A DNA stretch of 64,000 nt from Bacteroidales bacterium UBA6428 (lineage in GTDB: Bacteria; Bacteroidota; Bacteroidia; Bacteroidales; UBA932). The position numbers and the translations under genes are program-made. The stretch is from assembly GCA_002437305.1 (NCBI GenBank), contig DJOW01000049.1:30449-94448 (forward strand), given 5' to 3'. The notes beneath the pieces are model-generated. The model was not told the DNA's origin. It saw only the letters and a program-made list of their open reading frames with translations, and made no database searches. Shown piece by piece: positions 42,596 to 53,186 of the stretch (the first letter of the stretch is position 1; every line of letters begins with the position of its first letter).

Positions 42596-42603
42596 TATCT
42601 TCG
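42596..42603 (+). promoter_or_regulatory. -7-like element for dxs
   Basis: TATCTTCG, one change from TAnnTTTG, six bases before the first ATG of dxs, implying a leaderless or very short leader mRNA. Confidence 0.35.
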
Positions 42604-42608
42604 TAATT

Positions 42609-44480
42609 ATGATTATGGACAAGGTCAACTCTCCTGAGGATGTCAGGAAGCTTAGTATACAAGAACTGAAGACGCTGTGTGAGGAGTTGCGCAGCTACAT
42701 CGTCAAATGCTGCTCCGAGAATCCCGGACACCTGGCCTCAAGCCTTGGTGCCGTGGAACTGATTGTAGGTCTGCACTATATATTCAACACTCCTAAAGAC
42801 AAGATCGTGTTCGACGTGGGACACCAAGCCTACGCCCACAAAATAATAACCGGGCGGAAAGACGCTTTCAGGAAGAACAGGATGGAGGGTGGCATCAGCG
42901 GCTTCCCGAACAGGGACGAAAGCGGCTGCGACGCCTTCGGGGCAGGGCACGCGTCGACATCCATCTCCGCCGCACTCGGCATGGCGGAAGCGGCCAGACT
43001 GTCCGGATCCAACGAAAAGGTCATCGCGATGATCGGTGATGGAGCCATGAGCGGAGGCCTGGCGCTCGAAGGCCTGAACAACGCCGGCTACGGAGACACA
43101 GACATCCTTATTGTCTTGAATGACAATGAAATGGCAATCGACGGCAATAGAGGGGCGCTACATTCCTACCTGCTCAAGTTGACCACGGCGCCCGCCTACA
43201 ACCGGATTAAGAACCACATCTGGGAAAAACTCGGAGCCGGAAAGTTCAGGAACTGGATCCAAAGGCTGGTACGCAAAACCAAATCAGGACTGGTGACAAC
43301 ATCGGGAGGGGATCTCTTCGAAGCGTTCGGATTCAGGTACTTCGGCCCGATAGACGGAAACGACATCGCCGAAGTTGTAAACACTCTTCGAAGGCTGAAA
43401 GACATAAAGGGGCCAAAGATTCTCCACACCTGCACCGTCAAAGGCAAAGGCTACGCGCCCGCCGAATCCGATCCTACGACATGGCACGCTCCCGGGATAT
43501 TCGATCCAATGACAGGAAAGAGGCCGGCGAAGGAGTATTCTGCATCCCGCTACCAGGACGTCTTCGGACACGTGCTGTGCGAACTCGCCGAGAAAGACCC
43601 CCGGGTGGTCGGAATCACTCCTGCCATGGCGACAGGAAGCGGGATGGCGGATTTCGCGTCTCGTTTCCCGGAACGTTTTTTTGATGTCGGAATCGCGGAG
43701 GAGCACGCCGCCACTTTCGCGGCGGGTCTGGCGGCGGGAGGCATGAAGCCTTTCTGCGCGATCTACTCATCGTTTGCCCAAAGAGCCTACGATGAGATCA
43801 TCCACGACATAGCGCTCCAGCACCTCAACGTGGTCCTGTGCCTGGACAGGGCCGGTCTCGTCGGAGAGGACGGGGCGACGCATCAAGGAGCGTTCGACAT
43901 GGCTTCCCTAAGAAGCATTCCGAACACAATAATAGCCGCGCCCAAGGACGAGATCGAGCTCAAGGACCTTCTCTACACGGGACTGGAGATCAAGGACGGC
44001 CCGCTTATCATAAGATACCCGAGAGGCATTGGCGAAGGACGTGACTGGACACGATCCGTTCCGGAAAGGACGGTTATCGGGAAAGGCGAGAGACTGGCCG
44101 ATGGAAAGGACGTTGCCATAATAGCGATAGGCCCGGTGGTGAACCGGGCACTTGAGGCCGCCGAAAGGCTGCGGAAAGAGACTGGAGAAGGTCCGGCAAT
44201 ATTCAACGCCCGCTTCCTCAAGCCATTCGACAGCGGCATTCTAGGAGAGATTCCACGGTTCAAGCACATAATAACAGCGGAAGAGGGCTCCCTTAAAGGA
44301 GGGCTTTTCAGCGAGATCAGCGAATATGTCGCCTCGAACGGGCTTGGCATCAGCGTCAAAGGACTTGGAATCCCTGACAGATTCATCACGCAGGCCACAG
44401 CGGCGCGCCAGAGAGAGATCTGCGGATTGAGTACAGAGCGAATATATTCAGAATTGGTGAGTCTTTATAAAAATAATTGA
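42609..44480 (+). CDS. dxs: 1-deoxy-D-xylulose-5-phosphate synthase
   Basis: Dxs condenses pyruvate and glyceraldehyde 3-phosphate in the first step of the non-mevalonate isoprenoid pathway, and its product also feeds thiamine and pyridoxal synthesis. The 623-residue product has GHQAYAHK (early His), the thiamine diphosphate site GDGAMSGG...NDN (about 139-173) and the transketolase-type DVGIAEEHAATFAAGLA with Glu in the second half. The start is the ATG at 42609, with a second ATG two codons later. It is followed by a tRNA cluster with its own promoter. Confidence 0.96.
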   Translation: MIMDKVNSPEDVRKLSIQELKTLCEELRSYIVKCCSENPGHLASSLGAVELIVGLHYIFNTPKDKIVFDVGHQAYAHKIITGRKDAFRKNRMEGGISGFPNRDESGCDAFGAGHASTSISAALGMAEAARLSGSNEKVIAMIGDGAMSGGLALEGLNNAGYGDTDILIVLNDNEMAIDGNRGALHSYLLKLTTAPAYNRIKNHIWEKLGAGKFRNWIQRLVRKTKSGLVTTSGGDLFEAFGFRYFGPIDGNDIAEVVNTLRRLKDIKGPKILHTCTVKGKGYAPAESDPTTWHAPGIFDPMTGKRPAKEYSASRYQDVFGHVLCELAEKDPRVVGITPAMATGSGMADFASRFPERFFDVGIAEEHAATFAAGLAAGGMKPFCAIYSSFAQRAYDEIIHDIALQHLNVVLCLDRAGLVGEDGATHQGAFDMASLRSIPNTIIAAPKDEIELKDLLYTGLEIKDGPLIIRYPRGIGEGRDWTRSVPERTVIGKGERLADGKDVAIIAIGPVVNRALEAAERLRKETGEGPAIFNARFLKPFDSGILGEIPRFKHIITAEEGSLKGGLFSEISEYVASNGLGISVKGLGIPDRFITQATAARQREICGLSTERIYSELVSLYKNN

Positions 44481-44486
44481 AAAAGT

Positions 44487-44517
44487 TTTGGATAATCGGA
44501 AATATTCACTACCTTTG
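44487..44517 (+). promoter_or_regulatory. Consensus promoter for the tRNA-tuf operon
   Basis: TTTG (44487-44490), exactly 19 bases, TACCTTTG (44510-44517): the full Bacteroidetes consensus. It lies 37 bases before the first tRNA. The strongest promoter match seen in the window. Confidence 0.75.
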
Positions 44518-44554
44518 CATTCCCCTTGTGAAAGGGAAACGTCATTGAAATAAC

Positions 44555-44628
44555 GCCGATATAGCTCAGTTGGCCAGAGCACGTGATTTGTAATCTCGGG
44601 GTCGTGGGTTCGAATCCCTCTATCGGCT
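44555..44628 (+). tRNA. tRNA-Thr (TGT)
   Basis: Cloverleaf with acceptor GCCGATA/TATCGGC, anticodon loop TTTGTAA (anticodon TGT) and T-loop TTCGAAT. The anticodon stem CGTGA/TCTCG holds a T-T mismatch in the middle pair. No CCA is encoded. First of four tRNAs ahead of tuf. Confidence 0.93.
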
Positions 44629-44661
44629 CAAGCGGTCAAAAGTTGTATCGCCAGACATATC

Positions 44662-44741
44662 GGGAGGATCGCATAGCGGCAATTGCGGCGGACTGTAAAT
44701 CCGCTCCTTCGGGTTCGGTGGTTCGAGTCCACCTCCTCCCA
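44662..44741 (+). tRNA. tRNA-Tyr (GTA)
   Basis: An 80-base class II tRNA with acceptor GGGAGGA/TCCTCCC, anticodon stem GCGGA/TCCGC with loop CTGTAAA (anticodon GTA), a variable arm and T-loop TTCGAGT. Confidence 0.95.
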
Positions 44742-44749
44742 CAACATTC

Positions 44750-44822
44750 GCGGAAGTAGCTCAGTTGGTAGAGCATCAGCCTTCCAAGCTGAGGGTCGCG
44801 AGTTCGAATCTCGTCTTCCGCT
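44750..44822 (+). tRNA. tRNA-Gly (TCC)
   Basis: Acceptor GCGGAAG/CTTCCGC, anticodon loop CTTCCAA (anticodon TCC), T-loop TTCGAAT. Only eight bases after tRNA-Tyr. Confidence 0.95.
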
Positions 44823-44830
44823 CTAAAAAA

Positions 44831-44902
<72 letters not shown>

Positions 44903-44943
44903 CGAACTGCATTATTTAGTTTACTCATTTAAATCATAATATT

Positions 44944-46137
44944 ATGGCAAAAGAAACTTTCCAAAGAACGAAGCCGCACGTTAACATCGGTACTATCGGC
45001 CATGTTGACCACGGTAAGACGACTTTGACTGCCGCTATAACCAAGGTTCTCGCAGAGAGGGTCCAGGGAAACGCAGACAAGGTCAAGTCCTTCGATCAGA
45101 TTGACAACGCTCCGGAAGAGAAGGAGCGTGGTATCACCATCAACTCCGCTCACGTAGAGTACGAGACAGAGAAGCGCCACTATGCCCACGTAGACTGCCC
45201 AGGCCACGCTGACTACGTAAAGAACATGGTGACAGGCGCCGCGCAGATGGATGGAGCCATCCTCGTTGTAGCCGCCACAGACGGTCCTATGCCTCAGACA
45301 CGTGAGCACATCCTCCTCGCCCGTCAGGTGAACGTGCCTAAGATTCTCGTGTTCATGAACAAGGTTGATCTCGTGGACGACCCAGAGATGCTTGACCTCG
45401 TAGAGATGGAAATCCGTGACCTTCTCGGATTCTACAAGTTCGACGAGAACTGCCCTATCATCCGTGGATCCGCTCTTGGAGCGCTCAACGGAGAGAAGGT
45501 TTGGGAAGACAAGGTTATGGATCTCATGAACGCCGTGGATGAGTACATCCCTCAGCCGGTACGTCAGAACGAGAAGCCATTCCTTATGCCTATCGAGGAC
45601 ATCTTCTCAATCACAGGCCGTGGCACAGTGGTTACCGGCCGTATCGAGACCGGTACAATCCACGTCAATGATCCTGTAGAGCTCGTTGGTTTCGGCGACG
45701 CTCCTAGAAGCACTGTTGTGACCGGCGTTGAGATGTTCCGCAAGCTCCTCGACCAGGGTGAGGCCGGAGACAATGTAGGTCTTCTCCTCCGTGGTATCGA
45801 CAAGAAAGAGGTCAAGAGAGGTGAGGTTGTCGCCAAGCCGGGCTCAATCACTCCGCACAAGCACTTCAAGGCTCAGATCTACGTCCTCAAGAAGGAAGAG
45901 GGTGGACGTCACACTCCATTCCACAACCACTATCGTCCTCAGTTCTTCATCCGTACTCTTGACGTGACAGGCGAGATCACTCTCCCTGAAGGAGTAGATA
46001 TGGTCATGCCGGGTGATAACGTTGAGATCGATGTTCAGCTCATCACTCCTGTAGCCCTTAACGAAGGCCTTCAGTTCGCCATCCGCGAAGGTGGACGTAC
46101 CGTAGGAGCAGGCCAGGTAATCAAGATCGAAGAGTAA
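44944..46137 (+). CDS. tuf: Elongation factor Tu
   Basis: EF-Tu delivers aminoacyl-tRNA to the ribosome. The 397-residue product has the GTPase motifs GHVDHGKT (residues 19-26), DCPGHADY and NKVD, and the beta-barrel domains 2 and 3 ([20 protein letters not shown] at the end). Codon choice is strongly biased, as expected for one of the most abundant proteins. It follows four tRNAs and is followed by tRNA-Trp and secE, an order conserved across Bacteroidota. Confidence 0.99.
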   Translation: MAKETFQRTKPHVNIGTIGHVDHGKTTLTAAITKVLAERVQGNADKVKSFDQIDNAPEEKERGITINSAHVEYETEKRHYAHVDCPGHADYVKNMVTGAAQMDGAILVVAATDGPMPQTREHILLARQVNVPKILVFMNKVDLVDDPEMLDLVEMEIRDLLGFYKFDENCPIIRGSALGALNGEKVWEDKVMDLMNAVDEYIPQPVRQNEKPFLMPIEDIFSITGRGTVVTGRIETGTIHVNDPVELVGFGDAPRSTVVTGVEMFRKLLDQGEAGDNVGLLLRGIDKKEVKRGEVVAKPGSITPHKHFKAQIYVLKKEEGGRHTPFHNHYRPQFFIRTLDVTGEITLPEGVDMVMPGDNVEIDVQLITPVALNEGLQFAIREGGRTVGAGQVIKIEE

Positions 46138-46184
46138 TTCTTCTACATACTGGACGGAGGTCCGCGGATTTCCGTCCAGAACAC

Positions 46185-46255
46185 AGGGGAATAGAACAAG
46201 GGTAGTTCAGCGGTCTCCAAAACCGTCGATGTGGGTTCGAATCCTGCTTCCCCTG
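46185..46255 (+). tRNA. tRNA-Trp (CCA)
   Basis: A 71-base cloverleaf with acceptor AGGGGAA/TTCCCCT, anticodon loop CTCCAAA (anticodon CCA), T-loop TTCGAAT and G discriminator. A hairpin (CTGGACGGA, 46150-46158, with 46171-46179) lies between tuf and this tRNA, without a T-tract. Confidence 0.95.
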
Positions 46256-46339
46256 CTAAAATATCAAAGGTTACGATTTGGTAATTGTTTAACAGACATC
46301 GTAGACGCTTCCAAATTACGAGGTCCATTAAATGCAAAG

Positions 46340-46528
46340 ATGAGAAAGTTCATTAACTATTGCAAAGAGTCCTACGTGGAACTCACCAAAAAGGTCACAT
46401 GGCCAACGTGGGAGAAGCTTCAAAGCTCCGCCCTATTGGTTATGGTCGCTACTGTGATCCTTGCTTTGGCCCTCTTCGTGGTTGACTTCGCTTTCGAACA
46501 TCTGATGACTGCGATTTACACATTGTAA
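46340..46528 (+). CDS. secE: Preprotein translocase subunit SecE
   Basis: SecE stabilises SecY in the translocon. The 62-residue short form has a conserved amphipathic stretch (YVELTKKVTWPTWEKLQSSA) followed by one transmembrane helix (about residues 30-52). The ATG at 46340 (MRKFINYCKES) is the family-typical start. It lies between tRNA-Trp and nusG as usual. Confidence 0.95.
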   Translation: MRKFINYCKESYVELTKKVTWPTWEKLQSSALLVMVATVILALALFVVDFAFEHLMTAIYTL

Positions 46529-46550
46529 ATTGTAATTATTACTGATTACC

Positions 46551-47114
46551 ATGAGTGAAATGAAATGGTATGTCCTTCGGACAGCGGGAAGCAAGGAAAA
46601 AAAGGCCAAGGACTGCCTTGAAAAAGAAATTGAAAGGTTTGGCCTGCAGGATCAGGTTGCGCAGGTGCTTGTTCCGGTTAAGCGCGAGATAGTTACCAAG
46701 AATGGCAAGAGGAAGGTGACCGAAAGGCCGCTATATCCTGGTTATGTCTTGATACAAGCTCAACTTAGCCCTGAACTTGAGTACATTATCCGCAACGACA
46801 TTCCTGGGATGTCTGGTTTCCTGACTGAGAAAAGAACATCCGGAGCAATGATAGAAAGGGTTCCTGTGCCGATCAGAGATGAGGAGGCAGAGGTCATTCT
46901 TGGTAATCAGGATCGAGACATTGACAATCCTGTCGAGACAGAGGTTAATTTTGAGGTCGGAGAGTCTGTGAAGATCACCGACGGACCGTTCAGCGGCTTC
47001 AGCGGAACGGTTGACGCAATCGAGGAAGACAGAAGCAAACTCAAAGTGATAGTTGTGATTTTCGGCAGGAAAACCGTGCTGGAACTCAGCTTTACTCAAG
47101 TAACAAAAGAATAA
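46551..47114 (+). CDS. nusG: Transcription termination/antitermination factor NusG
   Basis: NusG binds RNA polymerase and couples it to the ribosome and Rho. The 187-residue product has the NGN domain (WYVLRTAGSKEKKAKD, ERPLYPGYVLIQ) and a C-terminal KOW domain (EVGESVKITDGPFSGFSGTV). Located between secE and rplK in the conserved order; translational starts are within 10-22 bases of each neighbour. Confidence 0.97.
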   Translation: MSEMKWYVLRTAGSKEKKAKDCLEKEIERFGLQDQVAQVLVPVKREIVTKNGKRKVTERPLYPGYVLIQAQLSPELEYIIRNDIPGMSGFLTEKRTSGAMIERVPVPIRDEEAEVILGNQDRDIDNPVETEVNFEVGESVKITDGPFSGFSGTVDAIEEDRSKLKVIVVIFGRKTVLELSFTQVTKE

Positions 47115-47123
47115 CAAACTATT

Positions 47124-47567
47124 ATGGCAAAAGAAGTTACCGGATTCATCAAGCTCCAAATCAAAGCAGGGGCAGCCAATCCAGCGCCTCCGGTAGGACC
47201 GGCACTCGGTTCCAAAGGCTTGAACATTATGGACTTCTGCAAGCAGTTCAATGCGGCGACCCAACAGAACGCCGGAAAGATCGTGCCTGTAGTCATCACA
47301 GTCTATTCAGACAAGACCTTCACGTTCGAGGTAAAACAGCCACCAGTAGCCATATCCCTCAAGGAAGCCGCTAAGATCCAGAAAGGTTCCGGAGAACCTA
47401 ACAGAAGGAAAGTGGCATCAATCACTTGGGATCAAGTCAAGGCTATAGCGGAAGGCAAGATGCCTGATCTCAATGCATTCACTCTCGCATCCGCGATGAA
47501 GATGGTCGCGGGCACCGCTAGGAGCATGGGTATCAGAGTCACCGGAAAATTTCCTGAGAACCTTTAA
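47124..47567 (+). CDS. rplK: 50S ribosomal protein L11
   Basis: L11 forms the GTPase-associated centre with the L10-L12 stalk. The 147-residue product has the family blocks [20 protein letters not shown] and [12 protein letters not shown]. It follows nusG and precedes rplA by 15 bases. Confidence 0.98.
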   Translation: MAKEVTGFIKLQIKAGAANPAPPVGPALGSKGLNIMDFCKQFNAATQQNAGKIVPVVITVYSDKTFTFEVKQPPVAISLKEAAKIQKGSGEPNRRKVASITWDQVKAIAEGKMPDLNAFTLASAMKMVAGTARSMGIRVTGKFPENL

Positions 47568-47582
47568 AATTTCACACGCGAA

Positions 47583-48290
47583 ATGAGTAGAACAACAAAA
47601 AATCAGAAAGCTGTAGAGGCAAAGTATGACGCTTCGAAGCAATACACTCTGGCCCAGGCTTGTGAAATGCTGAAGGATATTACCTTCACAAAGTTCGACG
47701 CTTCAGTCGAGCTGTCAGTGAATCTTGGAGTAGACCCGCGTAAGGCGAACCAGATGATCCGTGGCGTGGTAAACCTGCCGCACGGAACCGGAAAGGTTGT
47801 CAAGGTTCTTGTCCTCTGTACTCCTGACAAGGAGAACGAGGCAAAGGAAGCCGGAGCCGACTATGTTGGCCTTGATGAATTTGTTGAAAAGATCAAGGGT
47901 GGTTGGACTGATGTTGATGTCATCATCTGTACTCCGTCAGTTATGGCAAAGGTCGGTGTTCTCGGACGAATCCTGGGGCCGAGAGGCCTCATGCCTAACC
48001 CGAAGACCGGTACAGTGACCATGGAGGTAGGCAACGCTGTTAAGGATGTCAAAGGCGGAAAGATAGATTTCAAGGTTGACAAGACCGGAATCATACACGC
48101 CGCGATCGGCAAGGCTTCCTTCACTCCGGCTCAGATCTGCGAAAACGCGACGGCCCTCCTTAACGAGGTACTGAAACTCAAGCCTCAAACCCTCAAGGGC
48201 ACATATCTCAAAAGTGCCGCGATCTGCACGACCATGAGCCCTGGAATCAAAATAGATGTAAAAGCATTCACAAGCGGAAGCGCTGAGTAA
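47583..48290 (+). CDS. rplA: 50S ribosomal protein L1
   Basis: L1 forms the mobile stalk near the E site and can repress its own mRNA. The 235-residue product has the family segments [20 protein letters not shown] and [18 protein letters not shown]. It lies between rplK and rplJ. No clear L1-binding mimic of rRNA was recognised in the leader. Confidence 0.98.
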   Translation: MSRTTKNQKAVEAKYDASKQYTLAQACEMLKDITFTKFDASVELSVNLGVDPRKANQMIRGVVNLPHGTGKVVKVLVLCTPDKENEAKEAGADYVGLDEFVEKIKGGWTDVDVIICTPSVMAKVGVLGRILGPRGLMPNPKTGTVTMEVGNAVKDVKGGKIDFKVDKTGIIHAAIGKASFTPAQICENATALLNEVLKLKPQTLKGTYLKSAAICTTMSPGIKIDVKAFTSGSAE

Positions 48291-48304
48291 AAAAGGATTT
48301 CATC

Positions 48305-48835
48305 ATGAAGAAAGAATTGAAAGACCAGATTATCGAAAGCATCTCAGCTCAACTGAAGCAATATCCAAACTTTTATGTCGCTGACATTGAGGGACTGAAT
48401 GCTGAAAACACAGTGAAGCTCCGTCGTGCATGCTTTGAGCAGGGCATAAAGCTGACAGTGGTCAAGAACACATTGTTCGCCCATGTTCTAAAAGGAATCG
48501 CAAACGAGGAGATGAATCTCCTTATCCCTGTACTGAAAGGCAACACAGCCATAATGTACACTGAGACACCTAATGGACCAGCCAAGCTTATCAAGAAGCT
48601 TCAGAAAGAGGTGGGCAAGCCGGAACTCAAAGGAGCATACGTACAGGAGTGCGCGTTTGTCGGAGCCGAAAAACTCGATGAACTCTGCGCGATCAAGTCC
48701 AAGGAAGAACTCATCGGAGACATCATCTCTCTCCTTCAGGCGCCGATGCGCAATGTTATCTCCGCTCTTCAGAACGGTGGTGGCAGCACAATCGCGGGAC
48801 TTGTCAAAACACTCTCGGAAAAAGAAGAAAAATAA
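48305..48835 (+). CDS. rplJ: 50S ribosomal protein L10
   Basis: L10 anchors L7/L12 dimers to the ribosome. The 176-residue product has the N-terminal rRNA-binding part (LRRACFEQGIKLTVVKNTLF) and a C-terminal helix that binds L12. It is followed by rplL after 27 bases, the standard pair. Confidence 0.97.
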   Translation: MKKELKDQIIESISAQLKQYPNFYVADIEGLNAENTVKLRRACFEQGIKLTVVKNTLFAHVLKGIANEEMNLLIPVLKGNTAIMYTETPNGPAKLIKKLQKEVGKPELKGAYVQECAFVGAEKLDELCAIKSKEELIGDIISLLQAPMRNVISALQNGGGSTIAGLVKTLSEKEEK

Positions 48836-48862
48836 TAACAAACAATTTAAAGATTATCAATT

Positions 48863-49237
48863 ATGGCAGATGTAAAAGCACTTGCAGAAGAGTTGGTTAA
48901 CCTTTCTGTAAAAGACGTTCAGGAACTTGCTAAAGTTCTCAAGGAAGAGTATGGTATCGAGCCTGCAGCCGCAGCTGTGGCTGTGGCCGGACCGGCGGCA
49001 GCGGCTGAGGCAGCTCCGGCAGAGCAGACTGAATTCGATGTTGTACTCAAATCAGCAGGCGCGGCTAAACTTCAGGTTATCAAGGCCGTTAAGGAAGCCC
49101 TCGGACTTGGTCTGAAGGAAGCTAAGGATCTCGTTGACGGCGCTCCTAAGACAGTTAAGGAGAAAGCCTCCAAGGCCGAAGCTGAGCAACTCAAGGCTGC
49201 CCTTGAAGAGGCAGGCGCTGAAGTTGAGGTTAAATAA
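48863..49237 (+). CDS. rplL: 50S ribosomal protein L7/L12
   Basis: The stalk protein recruits translation factors. The 124-residue acidic product has an N-terminal dimerisation part, an Ala-rich hinge ([17 protein letters not shown]) and the C-terminal domain ([23 protein letters not shown]). A terminator-like hairpin follows. Confidence 0.98.
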   Translation: MADVKALAEELVNLSVKDVQELAKVLKEEYGIEPAAAAVAVAGPAAAAEAAPAEQTEFDVVLKSAGAAKLQVIKAVKEALGLGLKEAKDLVDGAPKTVKEKASKAEAEQLKAALEEAGAEVEVK

Positions 49238-49268
49238 CCCAGCTTCTCCCCTGGCGGGAAAATCATCA

Positions 49269-49297
49269 GGTTTAGAGCCTAGGAAAGGCTCTAAACC
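49269..49297 (+). terminator. Attenuator-like terminator between rplL and rpoB
   Basis: A perfect 12-bp stem (GGTTTAGAGCCT with its complement, loop AGGAA) followed by five T. It sits within an operon, so partial termination would set the ratio of ribosomal protein to RNA polymerase transcripts, as in E. coli rplL-rpoB. Confidence 0.85.
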
Positions 49298-49340
49298 TTT
49301 TTGTCGTATTAAGTTTTTCTCCATTTCCTAAAGGCAGAAC

Positions 49341-52300
49341 ATGTCAATAAAGACTAACAACAAGCGAATAATGTTCGCTACCTCAAAAATTCTGGAATAT
49401 CCTGACCTTCTGGAAGTTCAACTAAAATCTTTCAAAGATTTCTTCCAGCTGGAGACAACACCGGAAAATAGAAAAAATGAAGGTCTATTCCAGGTGTTTC
49501 AGGAAATATTCCCGATTGAAGACACGAGGAACAACTACAAATTGGAGTTCATTGATTACTTCATAGATCCTCCTCAGTATTCGATCGATGAGTGTCTTGA
49601 GAGAGGACTTACCTACAATGTACCTCTAAAGGCAAAACTCCGCCTTTCGTGCACCGATCCAGAGCACGAGGACTTCGACACAAAAGTCCAGGATGTGTAC
49701 CTCGGCAACATCCCTTACATGACGCCGGCGGGCACATTCGTAATAAATGGATCTGAAAGAATCATAGTGTCCCAGCTGCACCGCTCCCCGGGAGTATTCT
49801 TTGACCAGAGCATGCACGCTAACGGAACGAAGCTGTATTCAGCCAGGATCATCCCGTTCAAAGGATCATGGATAGAATTCGCGACTGACATCAACAACGT
49901 GATGTACGCCTACATCGACCGCAAGAAGAAGCTGCCTGTAACCACACTTCTGCGCGCGATCGGCTTCAACTCCGACAAGGACATCATCGACATATTCGGT
50001 CTCGCGGACGAGATCGAGGTCAACAGCGAGAATCTGGAGGCGAACAAAGGCAGGAAACTCGCGGCCAAGGTCCTCAAGACATGGACAGAGGACTTCGAAG
50101 ACGAGGACACCGGCGAGGTCATACCGATCGAAAGGACAATACCTATCGTAGAAAGAGGCGAGGTCCTTGATGATGACACAATAGCAAAGATTTCAGACAC
50201 CGATGTGAAGTCGATCCTTCTTCAGAAGGACGAGGCGAACTCGAATGAATATGCCATCATATTCAACACGCTTCAAAAAGATCCAACAAACACTGAGATC
50301 GAGGCCGTCAACTACATCTACAAACAGCTGCGTAACTCCGAACCACCTGATGAGGCGACAGCGAGGGATGTGATCGACAAGCTCTTCTTCTCGGAAAAAA
50401 GGTACGATCTTGGCAACGTGGGAAGATTCCGCCTTAACAAGAAACTGGGCCTTACAACCGGAGCGGACGTGAGGGTACTCACAAACACGGACATAATCGA
50501 GATCATCAAGTACCTCATACAGCTGATTAACTCCAAGGCGACAGTCGATGACATAGACCACCTTAGCAACAGGCGTGTCCGCACGGTGGGAGAGCAACTG
50601 GCCAATCAGTTCAGCGTAGGTCTTTCCAGAATGGCAAGAACGATACGCGAAAGAATGAATGTGCGCGACAGCGAGCAATTCAATCCTATCGATCTGATCA
50701 ACGCCAAGACATTGTCCTCCGTGATCAACTCATTCTTCGGAACGAGCCAGCTTTCCCAATTCATGGACCAGACCAACCCTCTGGCAGAGATAACGCACAA
50801 GCGCCGTCTCTCAGCCTTGGGACCAGGCGGTCTGTCAAGGGACAGGGCCGGATTCGAGGTCAGAGACGTTCACTACACTCATTACGGCAGGCTCTGCCCT
50901 ATTGAGTCTCCGGAAGGTCCGAACATCGGACTCATCTCGTCACTCTGCGTCTACGCGAGGATCAACCAGCTCGGATTCATCGAGACACCTTACCGCGAGG
51001 TACATAACGGAAAGGTAGACCTATCGGACAAAGGCTGGCATTACATGACAGCGGAAGAGGAAGAGAACAAACTTGTCTCACTTGCAAAAGTCAAGATGTC
51101 GGATGACGGGACTATCCTGGAGGACAGAATCCAATGCCGACTTGAGGCAGACTTCCCTGTCGTCTCAAAAGAGCAAGTGGATTACATGGACGTGGCTCCA
51201 AACCAGATGGCATCTGTAGCCGCGTCTCTGATCCCGTTCCTCGAGCATGATGACGCGCACCGTGCCTTGATGGGCGCGAACATGATGCGTCAGGCGGTTC
51301 CACTTCTACGTCCCGAGTCTCCTGTCGTCGGGACCGGACTGGAGGAAAGAGTGTGCCTTGACTCAAGGACCCAGTTCGTGGCCGAACGTGAGGGTGAGGT
51401 GACCTACGTGGACGCAAAGGAGATAAGGATCAGGTACGACAGGACAGACGATGAGAAATTTGTTTCGTTCGCACCTGAAGAGACAGTCTACACAATGCCT
51501 ATTTACAGGAGGACGAACCAAAGCACGACCATTACTCTGAAACCGATTGTTCGTAAAGGGCAGAAGGTGGTCGGCGGACAGGTTCTCACCGAGGGCTACG
51601 CTACCCAGAACGGAGAACTGGCCCTGGGCCGCAACCTGAAAGTCGCATTCATGCCATGGAAAGGCTACAACTACGAGGATGCGATCGTGCTTTCAGAAGA
51701 GATGGTCAAGTGGGACATCCTAACATCCGTACACGTTGACGAGTACCTGACGGAAGTCCGTGACACAAAACGTGGAATGGAGGAACTGACGTCAGACATT
51801 CCGAATGTGAGCGAAGACGCCACAAAAGACCTTGACAAGCAGGGAATAATCCGCATCGGAGCGCACATCGAGCCAGGAGACATCATGATCGGAAAGATCA
51901 CTCCTAAGGGCGAGAGCGATCCGTCTCCTGAGGAGAAGCTGCTTAAGGCAATCTTCGGAGACAAAGCCGGTGACGTCAAGGATGCATCACTGAAAGCCAA
52001 TCCTTCATTGAGTGGAACGGTCATAAAGACAGCTCTTTACGCCAAAGCAGCAAAAGAAGGCAACCGAAGAGCGGCAAGGACGGACCAGAGCGCACGGGCC
52101 GGACTGATCCAGGAGGATTTCGAGAAGAAGGCTACGAAACTCTACACGGATTTCTTCAGAAGGCTCACTGTGCTGGCAAAAGGCAAGAAGAGCAATGGAA
52201 TCTACGATCTTTACGATGTCGAGATCATTCCGAAAGGAAAAGAGATCACGGTTGAGAAGCTCAAGACCATAGACTTCAAGAACATAAACTCAAGCAACTG

Positions 52301-53159
52301 GACTGCGGACGATAACACCAACCACCTCATCCAGGAGTTGATCAACAACTACTGCCTGACCTACAAGGTTGCGGAAGCGGAATGCAAAAGACAGCAGGAC
52401 AAGGTCAAAGTAGGCGATGAGCTTCCGAACGGAGTCATGCAGCTGGCTAAAGTCTACATCGCGAAGAAGAGGAAGATCACAGTAGGTGACAAGATGGCCG
52501 GTCGTCACGGAAACAAGGGTATTGTGGCCAAGATAGTCCGTCAGGAGGACATGCCGTTCCTGGAGGACGGGACGCCTGTGGACATTGTGCTCAACCCGCT
52601 GGGCGTGCCATCCCGAATGAACCTCGGCCAGATCTACGAGACCGTGCTCGGTTGGGCAGGCGCAAGGCTAGGCCTGAAATTCAGTACTCCGATCTTCGAT
52701 GGAGCGACCATCGATGAGATCTGCGACTACACGGACAAGGCCGGAGTTCCAAGATATGGAAAAACACACCTTAGAGACGGAGGGACCGGAGACTGGTTTG
52801 ACCAGCCTGCGACAGTAGGAGTGATCTACATGATCAAGTTGGGGCACATGGTGGACGACAAGATGCACGCCCGTTCGATCGGACCGTACTCACTCATCAC
52901 CCAGCAGCCTCTTGGCGGCAAGGCACAGTTCGGAGGCCAGAGGTTCGGAGAGATGGAAGTCTGGGCGCTCGAGGCGTTCGGAGCCGCAAACGCCCTGCAG
53001 GAGATCCTGACCGTCAAGTCAGATGACGTGACAGGTCGATCCAAGACCTATGAGGCTATCGTCAAGGGCGATCCTATGCCTACACCAGGCATTCCTGAAT
53101 CCCTCAACGTACTGCTTCACGAACTCAGGGGACTTGGCCTCAAGGTTACGTTGGATTAA
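49341..53159 (+). CDS. rpoB: DNA-directed RNA polymerase beta subunit
   Basis: The 1272-residue product includes the rifampicin-binding region near residues 465-510 ([19 protein letters not shown], then SALGPGG) with the wild-type Asp, His and Ser that mark sensitive enzymes in other bacteria, and the C-terminal [19 protein letters not shown] catalytic segment. It follows rplL across the attenuator and precedes rpoC. It has the Bacteroidota-type middle insertions. Confidence 0.99.
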   Translation: MSIKTNNKRIMFATSKILEYPDLLEVQLKSFKDFFQLETTPENRKNEGLFQVFQEIFPIEDTRNNYKLEFIDYFIDPPQYSIDECLERGLTYNVPLKAKLRLSCTDPEHEDFDTKVQDVYLGNIPYMTPAGTFVINGSERIIVSQLHRSPGVFFDQSMHANGTKLYSARIIPFKGSWIEFATDINNVMYAYIDRKKKLPVTTLLRAIGFNSDKDIIDIFGLADEIEVNSENLEANKGRKLAAKVLKTWTEDFEDEDTGEVIPIERTIPIVERGEVLDDDTIAKISDTDVKSILLQKDEANSNEYAIIFNTLQKDPTNTEIEAVNYIYKQLRNSEPPDEATARDVIDKLFFSEKRYDLGNVGRFRLNKKLGLTTGADVRVLTNTDIIEIIKYLIQLINSKATVDDIDHLSNRRVRTVGEQLANQFSVGLSRMARTIRERMNVRDSEQFNPIDLINAKTLSSVINSFFGTSQLSQFMDQTNPLAEITHKRRLSALGPGGLSRDRAGFEVRDVHYTHYGRLCPIESPEGPNIGLISSLCVYARINQLGFIETPYREVHNGKVDLSDKGWHYMTAEEEENKLVSLAKVKMSDDGTILEDRIQCRLEADFPVVSKEQVDYMDVAPNQMASVAASLIPFLEHDDAHRALMGANMMRQAVPLLRPESPVVGTGLEERVCLDSRTQFVAEREGEVTYVDAKEIRIRYDRTDDEKFVSFAPEETVYTMPIYRRTNQSTTITLKPIVRKGQKVVGGQVLTEGYATQNGELALGRNLKVAFMPWKGYNYEDAIVLSEEMVKWDILTSVHVDEYLTEVRDTKRGMEELTSDIPNVSEDATKDLDKQGIIRIGAHIEPGDIMIGKITPKGESDPSPEEKLLKAIFGDKAGDVKDASLKANPSLSGTVIKTALYAKAAKEGNRRAARTDQSARAGLIQEDFEKKATKLYTDFFRRLTVLAKGKKSNGIYDLYDVEIIPKGKEITVEKLKTIDFKNINSSNWTADDNTNHLIQELINNYCLTYKVAEAECKRQQDKVKVGDELPNGVMQLAKVYIAKKRKITVGDKMAGRHGNKGIVAKIVRQEDMPFLEDGTPVDIVLNPLGVPSRMNLGQIYETVLGWAGARLGLKFSTPIFDGATIDEICDYTDKAGVPRYGKTHLRDGGTGDWFDQPATVGVIYMIKLGHMVDDKMHARSIGPYSLITQQPLGGKAQFGGQRFGEMEVWALEAFGAANALQEILTVKSDDVTGRSKTYEAIVKGDPMPTPGIPESLNVLLHELRGLGLKVTLD

Positions 53160-53186
53160 TTTTCAAGAATATTGACATTCAAGAAT